From: Rhipidocladum racemiflorum
Taxonomy: Eukaryota; Streptophyta; Magnoliopsida; Poales; Poaceae
Direction of reading: 5' to 3'
NCBI GenBank assembly: GCA_036346355.1
Contig: CM070576.1
Span: 56,653,712-56,717,711, forward strand
DNA length: 64,000 nucleotides
A model generated the notes under the pieces. The model saw nothing but the letters and a program-made list of their open reading frames with translations, ran no database searches and had not been told where the DNA came from. Shown here in pieces: positions 35,100-47,980 of the stretch; positions within the stretch are counted from its first letter, which is position 1, and every line of letters begins with the position of its first letter. The position numbers were made by a program, and so were the translations under genes.

Positions 35100-35910
35100 G
35101 TACCTGGGGTGAGTACTGGATGATACTCCTATTGCTGTCTGGGACGGTGTTAGCGTGCTGAGGTGGATGATTCTCTGGTATTTCACTATTTCTACGCTGA
35201 TTGGGATTGCATAGAAAAAACTTCAAGCCACCTCTGTAGATTGAGAGGAGCCTTGCTGCGCCTCCATCTGAAATTCATATAAATAGTGGTGAGCCACCGA
35301 ACTAATCTGATGCAGACAGCTAATCTACAAGCCGCCGGAGGAGGGATTCATGCGCATGACCTAATACCCTTGTTGCTCCGCCGGGGTACACCCCCCAAAT
35401 CTAACCTACACAATTTCGTTGCAATCAAATTGCAGAAAATAACAAATTCGTGCGTACCTAGGGTGAGCACAATATGATACTCCTATTGATGTCTGCGACG
35501 AGATTAGCATGATGATGTTGATGATTCTCCAAAGTATCATCGCCGATTGGGATTGCATCACAGGTTCTCGGAAAAAAAATTCTATGCAAGGGTGCTGCAT
35601 ATCACGGCCTGTGCAGCACCGTGCGGATTGGTGCCACGTGTCCCGCTACGTTAATCTCTATGCAAAAAAAAATTAAGTGATAAGGATTAAAAAGTGCATT
35701 AAAGTGCCTGGAGATTGATGGATTTGCATAAAAATTGACGCAGCAAGATGTGTGACCTCAATCCGTGTAGTGCTACATAGACCGCGGTATACAGCACTGT
35801 TCATATTGTGATGAACCTTGTTGCGTCTCCATCTGAAATTCATACGAAGAGTCGTACGCCACCAAGATTTCCTGAAGCCCACTACACCAATTGCCGCCGG
35901 AGGAGGAATT
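35100..35910. repeat. Imperfect tandem duplication of about 350 bp, second copy split by a MITE
   Basis: GATACTCCTATTGCTGTCTG at 35123 recurs as GATACTCCTATTGATGTCTG at 35474; CGCCTCCATCTGAAATTCAT at 35259 recurs as CGTCTCCATCTGAAATTCAT at 35824. Both copies end with a GCCGCCGGAGGAGG(G/A)ATTCA segment. The second copy contains an extra MITE-like block. Confidence 0.7.
35592..35797. mobile_element. MITE with 28-bp imperfect terminal inverted repeats
   Basis: The left end GTGCTGCATATCACGGCCTG pairs with the inverse of the right end, GTGCTGTATACCGCGGTCTA. About 206 bp, no coding capacity. Comparison with the undisturbed copy at 35100-35350 shows it is an insertion. The target duplication is not clear. 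Confidence 0.65.
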
Positions 35911-35920
35911 CAAGCGCAGC

Positions 35921-35951
<31 letters not shown>

Positions 35952-36006
35952 GGTATACTGTAGATAGCAATACAATAGTATTCAAGGTTGGATGAGATTA
36001 CATCGA

Positions 36007-36438
36007 TCATAGCAGTATGAAGCACCAGTAACCGTTGTTGTTCTTGTTGAGAAACCGTCTGATGCCACTGACGATAGCTCCAAGCATCAAAAGCAGGACG
36101 AGTGTGTCGAAGCCGCCGTCAACCCCGACGGCGACGCTTGGGCCAGGAGTGAAGAAGGGGGAACGGTGACCAGCCTTAGCCGCCATAGCCATAGCCATAG
36201 CCATAGCCATACCCGCCCACTAGAGGCGGTGCCATAGCGTCATCAACGGACCCGAGAGCGAGCATGCCGGCGACGAGCGCGACCCTCGTCAGCTTCCCAA
36301 GCTTTACCTCAAGATCTCCCCACGATAGAGATGTGCCCTTCTCATTCATGGCCTTGTCTTCATGAGCTATGGGACTGTGATCGTGCATAGGGACCTTCCT
36401 GTAGTGAAGCACCGGAGAGATGTGGAAGCTAGAGCCAT
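36007..36438 (-). pseudogene. Broken gene for a small, probably plastid-targeted membrane protein
   Basis: An ATG at 36438 opens MALASTSLRCFTTGRSLCTI, like a transit peptide, and soon hits a stop. A second frame carries WGDLEVKLGKLTRVALVAGM, then LALGSVDDAMAPPLVGGYGY with a (GY)n repeat. A third frame carries KAGHRSPFFTPGPSVAVGV, then FDTLVLLLMLGAIVSGIRRF, a single membrane span. The order (transit peptide, A-M-A cleavage-like site, Gly/Tyr spacer, membrane anchor) is consistent across the frames, so at least two frameshifts break one gene. I do not recognise the family. A MITE starts 15 bp upstream of the ATG. Confidence 0.45.
36184..36213. repeat. Hexanucleotide microsatellite (CCATAG)n
   Basis: Five units of atagcc within the coding relic above; on the minus strand they encode Gly-Tyr repeats. 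Confidence 0.9.
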
Positions 36439-36453
36439 GGTCACTCTTCTTAG

Positions 36454-36742
36454 AGCATCTCCAATAGTTCCCAAAACTTATTCCCAAAATCATTTTTTAG
36501 GAACAAATGAAAAAATTACCGCTCCAACAGTTACCCTATCGGAATCCCAATCTCTCTGCATGCCCAAAAACTCCGGCCGAAGTGACCAGATATTGGACGC
36601 TCGTGTGCTTTCCTAATCACTATTTTGGGGAAAAAAACTGGAACTGTTGGAGAATATCCTTTTTTTCAAGGTCTAAAAACTTTAGGAAGCTCCCAATTCA
36701 GGATTATTGAGAGTCAAATTATAGAAAACTATTGGAGATGCT
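36454..36742. mobile_element. MITE with AGCATCTCCAATAGTT ends
   Basis: Left AGCATCTCCAATAGTTCCCA and right AACTATTGGAGATGCT are inverted repeats of about 16 bp enclosing 289 bp of A/T-rich DNA. CTTCTT lies on both outer sides, a possible target duplication. It is related in its terminal motif to the element at 50899-51454. Confidence 0.65.
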
Positions 36743-36829
36743 TCTTGGATTGCTACAGTTCATAGTAGGAAGAGGAGAAGTATTAATAGAAGAAGCCAGG
36801 CTTATCATGAGATGAGAAAGCGGTTGGGG

Positions 36830-38820
36830 TTTTCATATCTATGTTCAAAAGGTTTCAATAAGTTTCTTTTGCTAAGTTTCATTAGGTTTCAAAAAATTTC
36901 ACAAGGCTCGTGGCTAAGTTTCATTAGGCTTCATAGTATTTCATGATGTTTTACGAATAAGTTTCATGATATTTCACAGATAAGTTTTATTAAGTTTTAT
37001 AGTGTTCTATCAATATAATTTAGTTTCTTTAGCTCTTAATAGCTTTCATGAATAAATCCAATGAAGGGAAATGGGTGTACAACTGTACACCCAATTTTTT
37101 CTAAAAAAAAAAAAAGTATATAATATGTATATTAGCTATATATATTAATAATAGGACCAAACCAGCACATATATATATATATATATATTCACTTATCAAC
37201 TAATTTTAGCCAATTTCCATTCCCCGACAACTCCCCTCCTTAACCGGCCAGCCTAGCTCATTAGCGAAAAGCCCACACCTTCCATTTCTCAACCAAGCAT
37301 AGCACATTGTAAAGCACAACTAACCCTAGCAAAAAAAAATTATTTTTTTTGTCTCATGCTTTCTGTCTCTCTCACTCACTCACTCACTCACTTGGCCTTG
37401 AGGCATCGACCGGCGACGCAGTTCAACAAGCAGGCGACAGTGGAAGGATAGGGGTTGAGACGATAGCCGGGCTATCAACCAAGCAGCAGCCGCAACATTG
37501 TGGGCTGCACTGCTACAACAACTAGTCAGGGCCATTGACCAGATCCTATAGGTTTTCCATATTGTCTTGTTGAATATCGAAAATTTGAAATGTTGATAAA
37601 AGGTGAATTAGTGGGATTAATTAGTTGATTTTGTAGACATGGAGCTTAAGAAAATGAAGAGGTATTCTGTAGATCAGAAAGCTTTGTGGGATCGATCTGG
37701 AAAGACACAGAAGGCAACTACAACTACTACCTCTACATAAAAACCAATACCTATAGAAATCAAAATTGTTTTTGATAATTAATTTTGTGAAAGAACCAAC
37801 TGAGTATAATGGATGATCAGTATTTTTCTATAAGTTAGTGATGAAGCCATAATATCTCACTTCCAAGTTATGGAGTCTCATGAGTTAATTTGTATTTTTT
37901 TCTTAATTATTGTGACATATGTGCTCTAATATGAACAATTTGTATTTTAATATATAATATTGTGAACCTTAAACTTTTATATTGATAAATATTTTGTTAA
38001 CTCCATACGCCCATCTGAAAATTCTTGGATCCGCCACTTATAGCTTTCACAACTAAGTGGCTAAGTTACATGACATTCTCAGATAGGTTTCCTGATTAAG
38101 TTTCATCAGGTTTCTTGAGATTTAGGAGGTGCACGTATATGTTTCATGACATTTCACGAACATGTTTCATGATATTTCATAGATTAGTTTTATTAGGTTT
38201 CATAGTGTTTCATCAATGTAATTTAGTTTTCTCAGCTCTTAATAGCTATCACGACTAAGTGTCAATAGATTTCATTAAGTTTTTAAACTCGTTAGATCTC
38301 TTTGAAACTTTTGAAGTTGGTTTTTTTTGAAACTTTCATATTTGAAATTTGACACAACTTATATTTTTAGATTGAAACCCATCGGATTTTTTTTGGAAAT
38401 GTGTTGAAACCATACGAAACCTATGAAACATACTCTAAAGCTGTAGTGTTTGCCTTTTTTTGAAACTTAATTGAAATTATTTTGAAACTCATTTTTTTTA
38501 ATAAAGCTTCAAATCAATTGAAACCCATCAAAATTTGTTTAAACACGCTAAAACCTCGTGAAACTAGTTTGAAACTTTTTAAAACTTGCAAAACATACTC
38601 TGAAATTTTGAAGTTAGCCTCTTGAAACTTAGTTAAAATTCTTTTAAATCTCATTTAAATTAAGTTTCATATTTGAAACTCGACAAAACTTGTAGTTTCA
38701 TATTACAAACTCATTGAAATTTGTTGAGACTTGCTGAAATATTTATTAAACCCGTTTAGAGCTCTTATGAAACCTACGAAACGTGGATGGATGCTCCTGA
38801 AACCTAGTGAAACATGCTAT
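36830..38820. repeat. GTTTCA-rich degenerate repeat with opposing halves
   Basis: 36835-37010 and 38045-38265 are dense in GTTTCA/TTTCAT on the plus strand. From about 38320 to 38810 the motif appears reversed (TGAAAC/GAAACC). A segment GATATTTCACAGATAAGTTT...TAGCTCTTAATAGCTTTC (36968-37045) recurs at 38169-38250 with few changes, so a block of about 1.2 kb has been duplicated or an insertion lies between. The interval 37054-38030 holds a palindrome GGGTGTACAACTGTACACCC (37072-37091), (TA)n runs and no gene. The class of element is unknown to me. Confidence 0.6.
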
Positions 38821-38897
38821 ACTGTTGGAATCACTTTCAATGGTAAAGCGTCGAATAGTAGCATTCTAATAATATAGTGCCGATCCAGAGACTAATA

Positions 38898-40384
38898 TCT
38901 TACCTCTTAAAGCGCAAAGGATTCCATCTCGTATGGCGCGCCATGTCATCCTTTTTGCAAAAACATCCTTCGTGAAGTTTGAAAGTATGTCCAACCCCTC
39001 CCACCGGATCTTTTGCAAATAAAACCTCATGGTTCCGCAAATTTGCATCAAACTCCGCCTTGAGCCCTTTTGCAAAAAAAAATCTCATGGGTTCCAAAAA
39101 ATTGCGTTTGGACTAGGCCAGTCACCTTTTGCAAGAAAACTCCTGTGGTTCCAAAAAATTGCATCCTCATTTTGCATGAAAAAAATCCCCGATATCTTGT
39201 TCTCATTTGCCAGCTATGCGAAAAGACACCCCACGAATTCTAATACCGTTATTATTTTGGTTTTTATTAATTCTCTTACGTTTCACCTTTGCAAAAAATA
39301 CCCGTTGTGCCGAAAAATTGCATACCTGTTTAAGGGAAAAATGCCATATATTTCCTGATATCTTCTTCCCATTCATCATTTTTGTGGAAAGCCCCCCTCC
39401 CTGCGAATTCTAAGGTCGTGATAATTTTGGTTTCACATTTTGTAATGTTTAGCCAAAGAAAAATGATATCCACCGTGAAGATTGTTCTTGCCATCCAAGT
39501 ATTCTATTAAAATTCAATTGGCGCAGCATAACGAGTGGATCTACATAGTATCTTAACTCTTAAAATGGAAGAGATTTCGGCCTCCTCCACGGGACATGTC
39601 ACCAATTTTGCGAAAAGGCCCCCGTGAAATTCGAAATTGCGTCCACCCACCACTGGATCTTTTGCAAAAAAAAAAAAAAACACATGATTCTGTAAATTCG
39701 CACTCGAGTTTGGACTAACCTCTTTTGTAAACAAATCCTTGCAGTTCTGAAAAATTGCGTTCAGACTTGGGCAAATCCCCTTTGCAAAAAAGACCATGTG
39801 GTACCTAAAAATTGCATCATCGCTTTTGCGGAATTTTTTTTTTCCGATACCTTCTTCTCATTCACCATTTCTACGAATGCCTCCCAATTCTAAAGTAGTG
39901 ATAATTTTGGTTTTCCTTACATTTTCTGATGTTTCATCAAATGAAGAGTGACATTTGCGGTGGAGGTTGTTCTTGCCATCCGAGCACTCTATAAAAATTC
40001 ACCCCGATGCAGCGTTGTGCGGGGGTTCACCTAGTATTTTATCTCTTACGTCGGAAGGAATTGTCGCGCACCGGCCGCGCCACATCACACCTCTTGCAAA
40101 AAGGCCCTTCACGAATTTAGAAATTATGTTGAGGCCCTCCACCGACTCTTTTGCAAAAAAAAAAAAAAAAACCCGTGGTTAAGCAAATTTGCACCCGGTT
40201 CCGGACAATGTCTTGCCGATTAGGTCCTCCGTGAATTCCAAAATTACGTCCAGCTGCTCCCACCGAATCTTTTGCAAAAAAAAAAAATCCCTTGGTTTCG
40301 CAAATTCACATCCAACTCCTGACCAAGCCCTTTTGCACTTCATCAAAATTCGTCTAACGCAGCGTAGCGCACGACTCTACCTAG
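38898..40384 (+). mobile_element. Head-to-tail array of three small Helitron-like units
   Basis: Three units start TCTTACCTCTTAAA (38898), TCTTAACTCTTAAA (39551) and TCTCTTACGTCGG (40042), and end at ATAG (39548), CTAG (40034) and CTAG (40384), each end followed by TA. Before each end is a GCAGCGT(A/T)GCGC-like stretch that could form a stem. Inside are degenerate sub-repeats around CTTTTGCAAAAAAA, followed by GGTTCC(G/A)CAAATT. Units are about 650, 480 and 340 bp. No protein is encoded. Confidence 0.5.
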
Positions 40385-40439
40385 TATTAGTCATACACAA
40401 CACAATGCTGATCCAGCTAGCTCATTCTGATTTCTGACA

Positions 40440-41230
40440 CACTTGTACTTGAAAATATTTCTTCCGTGAAGCTATGCGTCGTACTAGCACTTCGATTGCA
40501 TACAACGAAAGACAGATTGGAGCATGGATCCAAATCCCATCGAGATTTCGGAAATTTCGGTTGAGATTTTGAATTTCGAATCCCCCAAGATCCTAAATCT
40601 TGGCTGGGTAAAAAATTTAGAAAAATTCAAAATGCTACAACACCTTCCAAAATCTCGGTGATTTCGACTGAAATCTCGGGAATTTTTACTGTATTTTCAT
40701 TTTTGTGTGCCAAATTTGATTGGATTTAGGGTCAAAACTATCTACAAAAAATTTCAAATTTTTTTGACCAATTTTTGGTCGGTTCAATTTGACCAAAATC
40801 TCGTTGATTTCGGCAGAAATCTCGAAAATCCTGATTGAGAAATGACCGGATTTGAAATTTGATTTTTGGATTTCGTCCGGATTTTATTTGAAATTTTGAG
40901 ATATCACTGAGATTTCGAATTTTGGTACCTCCGAGATATATATCGAAAACGAAATTTGAAATCTTGAATTGGAGTAGCACAATACATGTTTCAAGATCTT
41001 GGAGATAGAATGTGCGCGATGGAAATCCATGCATTGCTCCAAGGTGGTAGCACGGCCCATCAACTGCATGCGTTGAACACCTCGGAAGTACAACTGTAGT
41101 ATACCGTACAACGTCCCCAGTTTTAGTACAGTTCTATACGACACAGACCCCAGCAATATAGCAATAACGTTGAACAAGTACAGCAAACTGCTGGATGTAT
41201 AGTAGTATCAATATATTCACTAAATCTAGT
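40440..41230. repeat. Low-complexity AAATTTCGG/ATCTCGG-rich tract and GH1 3' flank
   Basis: 40540-40960 repeats variants of gatttcgg, aaatctcgg and gaaattttga with inverted partners, suggesting an old self-complementary element; ends are not definable. 41000-41260 is the putative 3' flank of the beta-glucosidase gene, with nothing else recognised. Confidence 0.4.
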
Positions 41231-41263
41231 AATCACTAGCTTCAAGTAAGTATCAGGAATCTA

Positions 41264-44200
41264 CTATCTGAGTGTATGCACTTCGTTCACCAGCCTGGAC
41301 CTGGAGGAGCCCGCGAGGAAATCTCGGTACCACTTCGCAGACATCCTAGGGATCCTCTCTTGCGTGTTGAAGTCCACGTGATACAGCCCGAATTTTACGC
41401 TGAAACCAAACGTCCACTCGAAGTTGTCCATGAGAGTCCACACGAAGTAGCCACGTACGTTTGCTCCTTTCCTGTAACCATGCCAACAAGTAGATGTTTC
41501 TGTGAGAAAAAAAGCAAGTCATTTACAATGCATATGCCAATTCTATTATGATTCATAGCTTACGAGTTCCTGTGAGTTGTGACTGTCGACGAGTATAAAT
41601 GTATAATTTAATAGGGTTTTTTAGAATAACTAGTAGGGGCATCTGCACATTTGTTCGATTAGATTTATTATGTCGTTCACATATTCACTATGGTATTTGT
41701 TGGTGTCAGTTGTTTAATTTCCCTCCCTAATTATAAGTTGATTTTAATTACTAACTAATTCTACCTTTCTGGTTCAACCTCCAATAGTAAACCCAATTCT
41801 TAATGATCTTTCTCAACTGACCTCTTGCAATGCAATATTGTACTACATAGTTATCTTCTATCTTTCTCTAATTATTACTTAAGCTAACCATTGCGACTTC
41901 AAACATGTATACATGTGTAGCCGTCGCCGATCCGTACCGAGAACACCTGTTACGCTCTCTCCTGCGGCTCTAAACCTATATACCCATACATAATGTTATA
42001 CGTGCTCAATATTTTCTTCTCCCATGTTATCCACTTCTCTTGTTTGATGTTCACTAACTCAACATCATGGTTTCCTCACTAACCCCATCGACCTCTCATC
42101 TTCACTGAACCCAACATATTTTCTTTCGTCGTTTTCTATCGATATAGATAATCTTCTTGTCATCGCCGGTGGCATTGTGCTACTCACTAGCAATGGTATA
42201 CTTCTAGCTACTTGATGGCCCTATATTGTCCATAGATCATCTTCAATACAAATCTTCATCTCCTCTCTGCTAGGGCTTTCTCATCATTGAGCTTCTTTAG
42301 CCACTAATTTCTTCAATAGCGTCGCCCGCTCACCACTCGTCGCCGCAACCCTTGCTTCCTTCAACTATGGCCTTTCTCTTCGGCTGCTCCGCGAGTGACA
42401 TAGTCATCTCCTCCGTTGCTATCTCTGCTCTTTGCTTTCCCCATCGTCAATGTCCTCTTGTGTAACATCCTAATTTTTTGTTTTCTTGCATTTTTTTTGT
42501 TCCTTTTGGATCTTTGGAAATTTTCTGGAATTTATTTGAATTATGCCTTTTGTTAAATGCGTTAAAGAATTTGAAAATTTTAAATAAAGTTGTGTTGGAA
42601 ATGTTTTATTTGAGTTCAAAATATCTCAAAGTATTTTTAGAATTTTTTTATGATATTTTACTATTTATTTTGGTTTAGTTTATTTTTTAGAATTATTTTA
42701 AAAGAAAAAATCATAATATTCTTAAATAGTAACTGAGCCAAAACCCTAGCGGGCTTAGCCCAAAAGCCCAGCCGGGCCAGTCAAACCCGCCAGCCAGCCC
42801 ACAAAGAGCAAACCCTAGTCATGTGAATCGTGGGTCCTAGGATCTTGATATAGCGGTTCATAGTTGGCCACATAGCCGTGTTTCCTCGACCGCTCGATGC
42901 TTGCCACATGTACGCTCAAGATCTCTCTGCGTTAGCTCATCGTGTCCGAGCCGAACTAGCCGTCGGTCTCACCACCACATTGGTTAGGGTTCCAAGATTT
43001 GCGTGGAAGCCGAGGGTATTTATAGCGTCGCCTCGCGCTTAAAATCATCGCCTCACGTCGCTTCGTTTGCCTCGTGTCTCGACGTCTGAGTTGTCATCGT
43101 CATGCTGTAATTTGTCATTGTAGTTTCATTATCGCCGCCATTGGTCTCCAAGCTCCCACACTGTCGTCGAGCCTCAATGGTCGCGATTGAAGGCAGATCA
43201 GGGATTCTTGCGTCAAGCCACATCGTTTGCGCTCAGTCTCGACGTCGGAGAAGCACCGTCGTGCCACGTACGAAGTCGCAGTCTTCAACTCCAATGTGAC
43301 CTCGCCGCCAAATCCACCACCGTTCTCCACGAGCACAACCAGCCGTTGGATCTTCATCGCTCGGTCCTGGTAAGGCCGCGTGTCTTCATCTGGTACCGTA
43401 GATCGCCACGTTCATCTTGCACCATTAGATTTGAGCTTGAGTGTCTAGATCGTGCCACATAATCCTCCTGTGTCACCGATCGTTGGATCTTGGATGGACG
43501 ATTGGGATGGAGCCATGTAAGCAATCGTTTCACATGCCTACACACGCGTTCACAACCATAGATTCGGATTGTGTGGCTAGGATTGTACCACGCGTCAGCC
43601 ATCGTGAACCTGTGTGTGGGCGATGCCGCAGCCAATGGCGTGCTGCCGTGTGTCACGTGCGGTAGCCGAGGCAATGTGCGTCGGGTCCACAGTGGACCAG
43701 GTCTGTACGCTTGTGACACGTGTCAAGCCATGGTAGGTCCACATGTCTAGTGACATCAACATGGCATCATATTTAGAATTTTTCATGGAAAAATATGTAG
43801 ATCGAAATCCTTTTCGATGCTGACATCAGCATGACATCATAATTATTATTATCAAGTACAAAAATAATTCAATTAATTTAGTTTATTCTTTTATTTTTAT
43901 TTTTAAACTTTCAATAACTCGTTCTTGCTCATACGAACTCCAATTGAAGTGATTCTAGAACCTAAAAATTTGTAAAATTATGTTCTATTTAATATTGAAT
44001 TCTATTTAATTTTTGGAGTTGATATTGCTCTCTATTTTTTGTATTTATTGTTTATTTACTCATTACGTGTATACGTTGAAGTGCCCAAAGGGTTCGAGAG
44101 TGAAGTGCTAATTCAAGAGCAAGGTCCAGAGTAAGAGCAAGAACTTTTTCAAGGATAGTTGTGTTTTGACCATGTTGATCCCATGTTTCAAAATTTACAT

Positions 44201-47200
44201 TTTTCAAATTATTGCATGTTAATTCAAATTAAAATGATTTCAATTAATTTAGAATTATTTAATCAATCTAATTGCTGCATATCCACCTTGTCATTTGTAT
44301 GCCATATTCATTTATCACCTTAAGTTAATTTATTATTAGTTGGATGATATTAAATTGCCAACATGGATTACTAGATCATGACTAGTATGCTTAGACATGC
44401 AACATATTATTGATATCATTTTGTAAATACAAACTTAATATTGATTAATGGATTATGGAATGCGTTTTTAAAATGGTGTGCCATGTGTTGCCACATGATA
44501 ATGTTGATATGTAGAGGCATGTATTGTTCTACATGGATGTTGACTTGTTCTTGGCATGTGTTGTACAATAATTCAGTGAGGTGGAAAATAATTTAGACTG
44601 GCACAAGTGGCAAGAGGCTGTGTGCCATAATGGGCCTGTGTGGCAAAGGGTTGAAGAGTGTAAGTGAGGGTTGTGTGCCAATGTTGAGAGTTTGAAAGTT
44701 TTGCCTTGGTCAATTAAGGATTTAACCTTGTAAGCTTTTGAACTGGGCCAAACATATAACCATATGTCTTGAATGCGACAGACCTAGTTAAGTAAGTTAC
44801 TTATGTCTTGGCATGTGATACCTCAGGGTGATAGTCACACAGGGGTGTGGTTCTGGGAGAGGACGTTTGTGCTTATGCTTAACGTCGATCCAAAGGTATG
44901 TTGGTTCTATACTCTGTGTGAGGGAAGAGATATTAAAGACAATACTGGGGAGGTTCAAGTGTTAGGATAGAAGTTTCTAAAAGGCTTTGTTATGATCATT
45001 GATTCGCATACTCTTGTATGGCGAGTCATAGCAGACGTGGTGAGTTGATTGTATCTTGTGGGTAAAGTGTATAACCTCTACAGAGTGTAACAAAAATATT
45101 CGAATAGCCATGTTCGCGGTATTAGACAATGCTCGGGAGTTACAGTCAAGGGTTAGATCTTGAAAAATAAACTTGAGAATGAGAGGCTGTGTGCTTATGA
45201 AATTGGTTAGGTTGTGTGCTAGTGAATGTTGAAAAATAAATGAGAAAGTTACTTAGTGATAATATTTGATATACAATCATTTAACCTATACATGCTAATC
45301 TTGGAAATATTGCTTTGTGCAAAATAACCACTTCAGCCACCCATTTGAAATAAGCTATGCATGTAGTTAATAGAATTGCATTCTGTGCATGACTTGCTTA
45401 GTGCTTTATGTACCCCCTTTGCAACAATCCAAACATCAGTTGAAGAGGAGTTTACGCCAGCTCTTGAGAAGGAGTTCCAAGAGGAATCAAATAATTAGGG
45501 TGCGAGCCTTGTCAGTTGCTTGTGGTATATTGATGGGTTACTACGAGTCTTTCTTTTCCGCTGCAGTTTCTTTATTTTGAGTATTTGCCCTGCGTGGCAT
45601 ATTATTGTATGTTGATCATAAGGTTGACCAAACAGGCTATATTAATATATGAAGTCTTTATTTATTATTCATCTGTGTATGAATGTGATATTTCAATTAT
45701 ATTGAATCTGTGTGCACTAGTGTGATCCTGGACTATGCTGGATATACAGAAGGTCTGGACTTACACATTTGAGTCCCGACATCTTGCAGGACATATCGAC
45801 GCCATTGCACTCTTTCGTGCTCTCCTTTGGCAATATTCGTGCTATCCTAGTTAAAACTTTTATTTTTATTGGAGTTCGTATACAAATCAAATTGCTAATT
45901 TTATTTAATTAATTTTGCATTTTAGTTATTTGGAGATCTTACTTGAAATCAAATTGCAAAAAGCATAATATTTTTTGTTCCGAATTTTATTTCTATTATC
46001 GACTGTATAGATCTTTCATTTTTTTCCGCCAATTAATTTTGGAATTTCTAATCTTTAAGAGCGAATGTGGTGGTTTCTTTTTTCTTTGTTTTGAGGTTAT
46101 TTGTAGGGCAGGTTTAGGTCTCATTTGGCAACTTGGAACCAGGCCATTTCTACTAGAATCTGAGAGAAACTCAGTCAAACAGGCTAAAGCTCGGAACGAT
46201 TCTCCTCGGAACGTTTCTTCTTTTTCCACGCCGGGGCTGAATCGTCCTCAACCCCGTTCCACCCCAATTCACAGAATCCAGGCAGCTAACCAAATGGTTT
46301 TCAGACAGTGATTCTGATTCTACTTGAAACGTTTCTACCAAGAATCTGGAACCGTACCAAACAGGCCTTAGTCATGCTCTAAGGTGTCTTCGGTTAGGGT
46401 ATGTAATGTGCATGAAGAATGAAATGCATTTTGCGCATCTGATGTAAATACATCGTAGATAGCTCCACATCACCTGATTGCTGAAGAGAGATATGTGAGA
46501 TAACCCTGCAGGTAGTTGACTCTTTCCACGTCATTGATCAAGTCTTCCATACGGGTATTGGCCTTTTCCGAGTAACCTGAAAACAAATACGACAACACAT
46601 GATCATTAAGGACGGAAGAAAATTAGGAGGGCCTGTTAATTACACGATCTTCAGGGCGTCTACTGCAAGGCCTTCCAATGTCCTAGCCACTTGGCACTCA
46701 CCGTTCTCAGTAATATAGATAGGCGTGTTCTTGTATCTCTGATTGACATACATGACAGCCAGCTCCATGCCTTCTGGAACGTCAAAGTAACCGTCGAATG
46801 CAGTCTACAAACGTTGATCATATCAGACATGTAATGTAATCATATATGGTACATCACACAACCAAACAAATATATAAGAACTAAGAATTAAGGTCAATGA
46901 CAGAAGCAGTTCTTACTGGTTTTCCAATCCGTACTCCGTCTCTTTCACCTGTAGCAAAGACCAGTGCATTCCCCTCGTAAGTACCAAGGTTGCACGGAGA
47001 ATACATGCAATCCTTGACGTAAATTGCTGTATAATGATTTATCCCGATGAAATCCACCTTGTTTTGCAGTAACCTCTTCTCTTCTGAGGTGAACTTTGGT
47101 AAATTTGATGATAAGATATCTCGCATTTCTCTAGGATAATCACCAAAGAATATAGGATCCAAAAACCTGAAAGAAACAACCCAAAAAAGGTTGTACCAAA

Positions 47201-47944
47201 TTACTAACTATAAAAAGATAATTGCAACCTATAACATGTTCTTTGTAGTGGAAAAATCTTATGTAACTGTGGATCTAATCCTATATCAATTCTCATACAA
47301 AAGAAAATAGAGTTGTATATGATACTGACTTTGAAAGATCATTTGATAATCTAGTTGTTTCTGGTTAACAGGGGAATTTATAGATTTTGTAGAAAGAACG
47401 GCACCTCCAACCTCACAAAATTTTTATTGTATAACAATTATTTTGCTTGCACGCTGAACCATTTGTGGAGCTTAGGATGATACTCATAAGGATTTGTGAA
47501 TATTATGTATAATGTTTTACTGAAATATTTGCTCTTGTGTTTGATCATGGGAAATGGGACCTACACTACCACAAAAGGCTTATATTAGAGGTTCGTCGCG
47601 CAGACTTTGGCCACTCCCAACTCGTTTCACCTCCCCCCGACCTCCTCCTCAGCTACCTCCTCCCCGACGATCTCCTCCCTGAAAATGGGATAGCGTCTTT
47701 GACGTGCTTAGCTGACTGCACTAACTTTTCAGTTTGTGCTTTGCGAGTATTCTTCAACTGTTGTGATTACTCGCTTTCTTTATATTGCAAAGGGGCTGGT
47801 TAATTAACTTGGGGACCTTGCACATGGGGAGACAATTATTCTGTGAGGATTTGGGTTAAGGTAGACTGTTTGTAACAACAAAATTAGCTTTTATACACTA
47901 CAATACTTGGTTAGATCATTTGATTATCTACTCTGACTTGTGAC

Positions 47945-47980
<36 letters not shown>

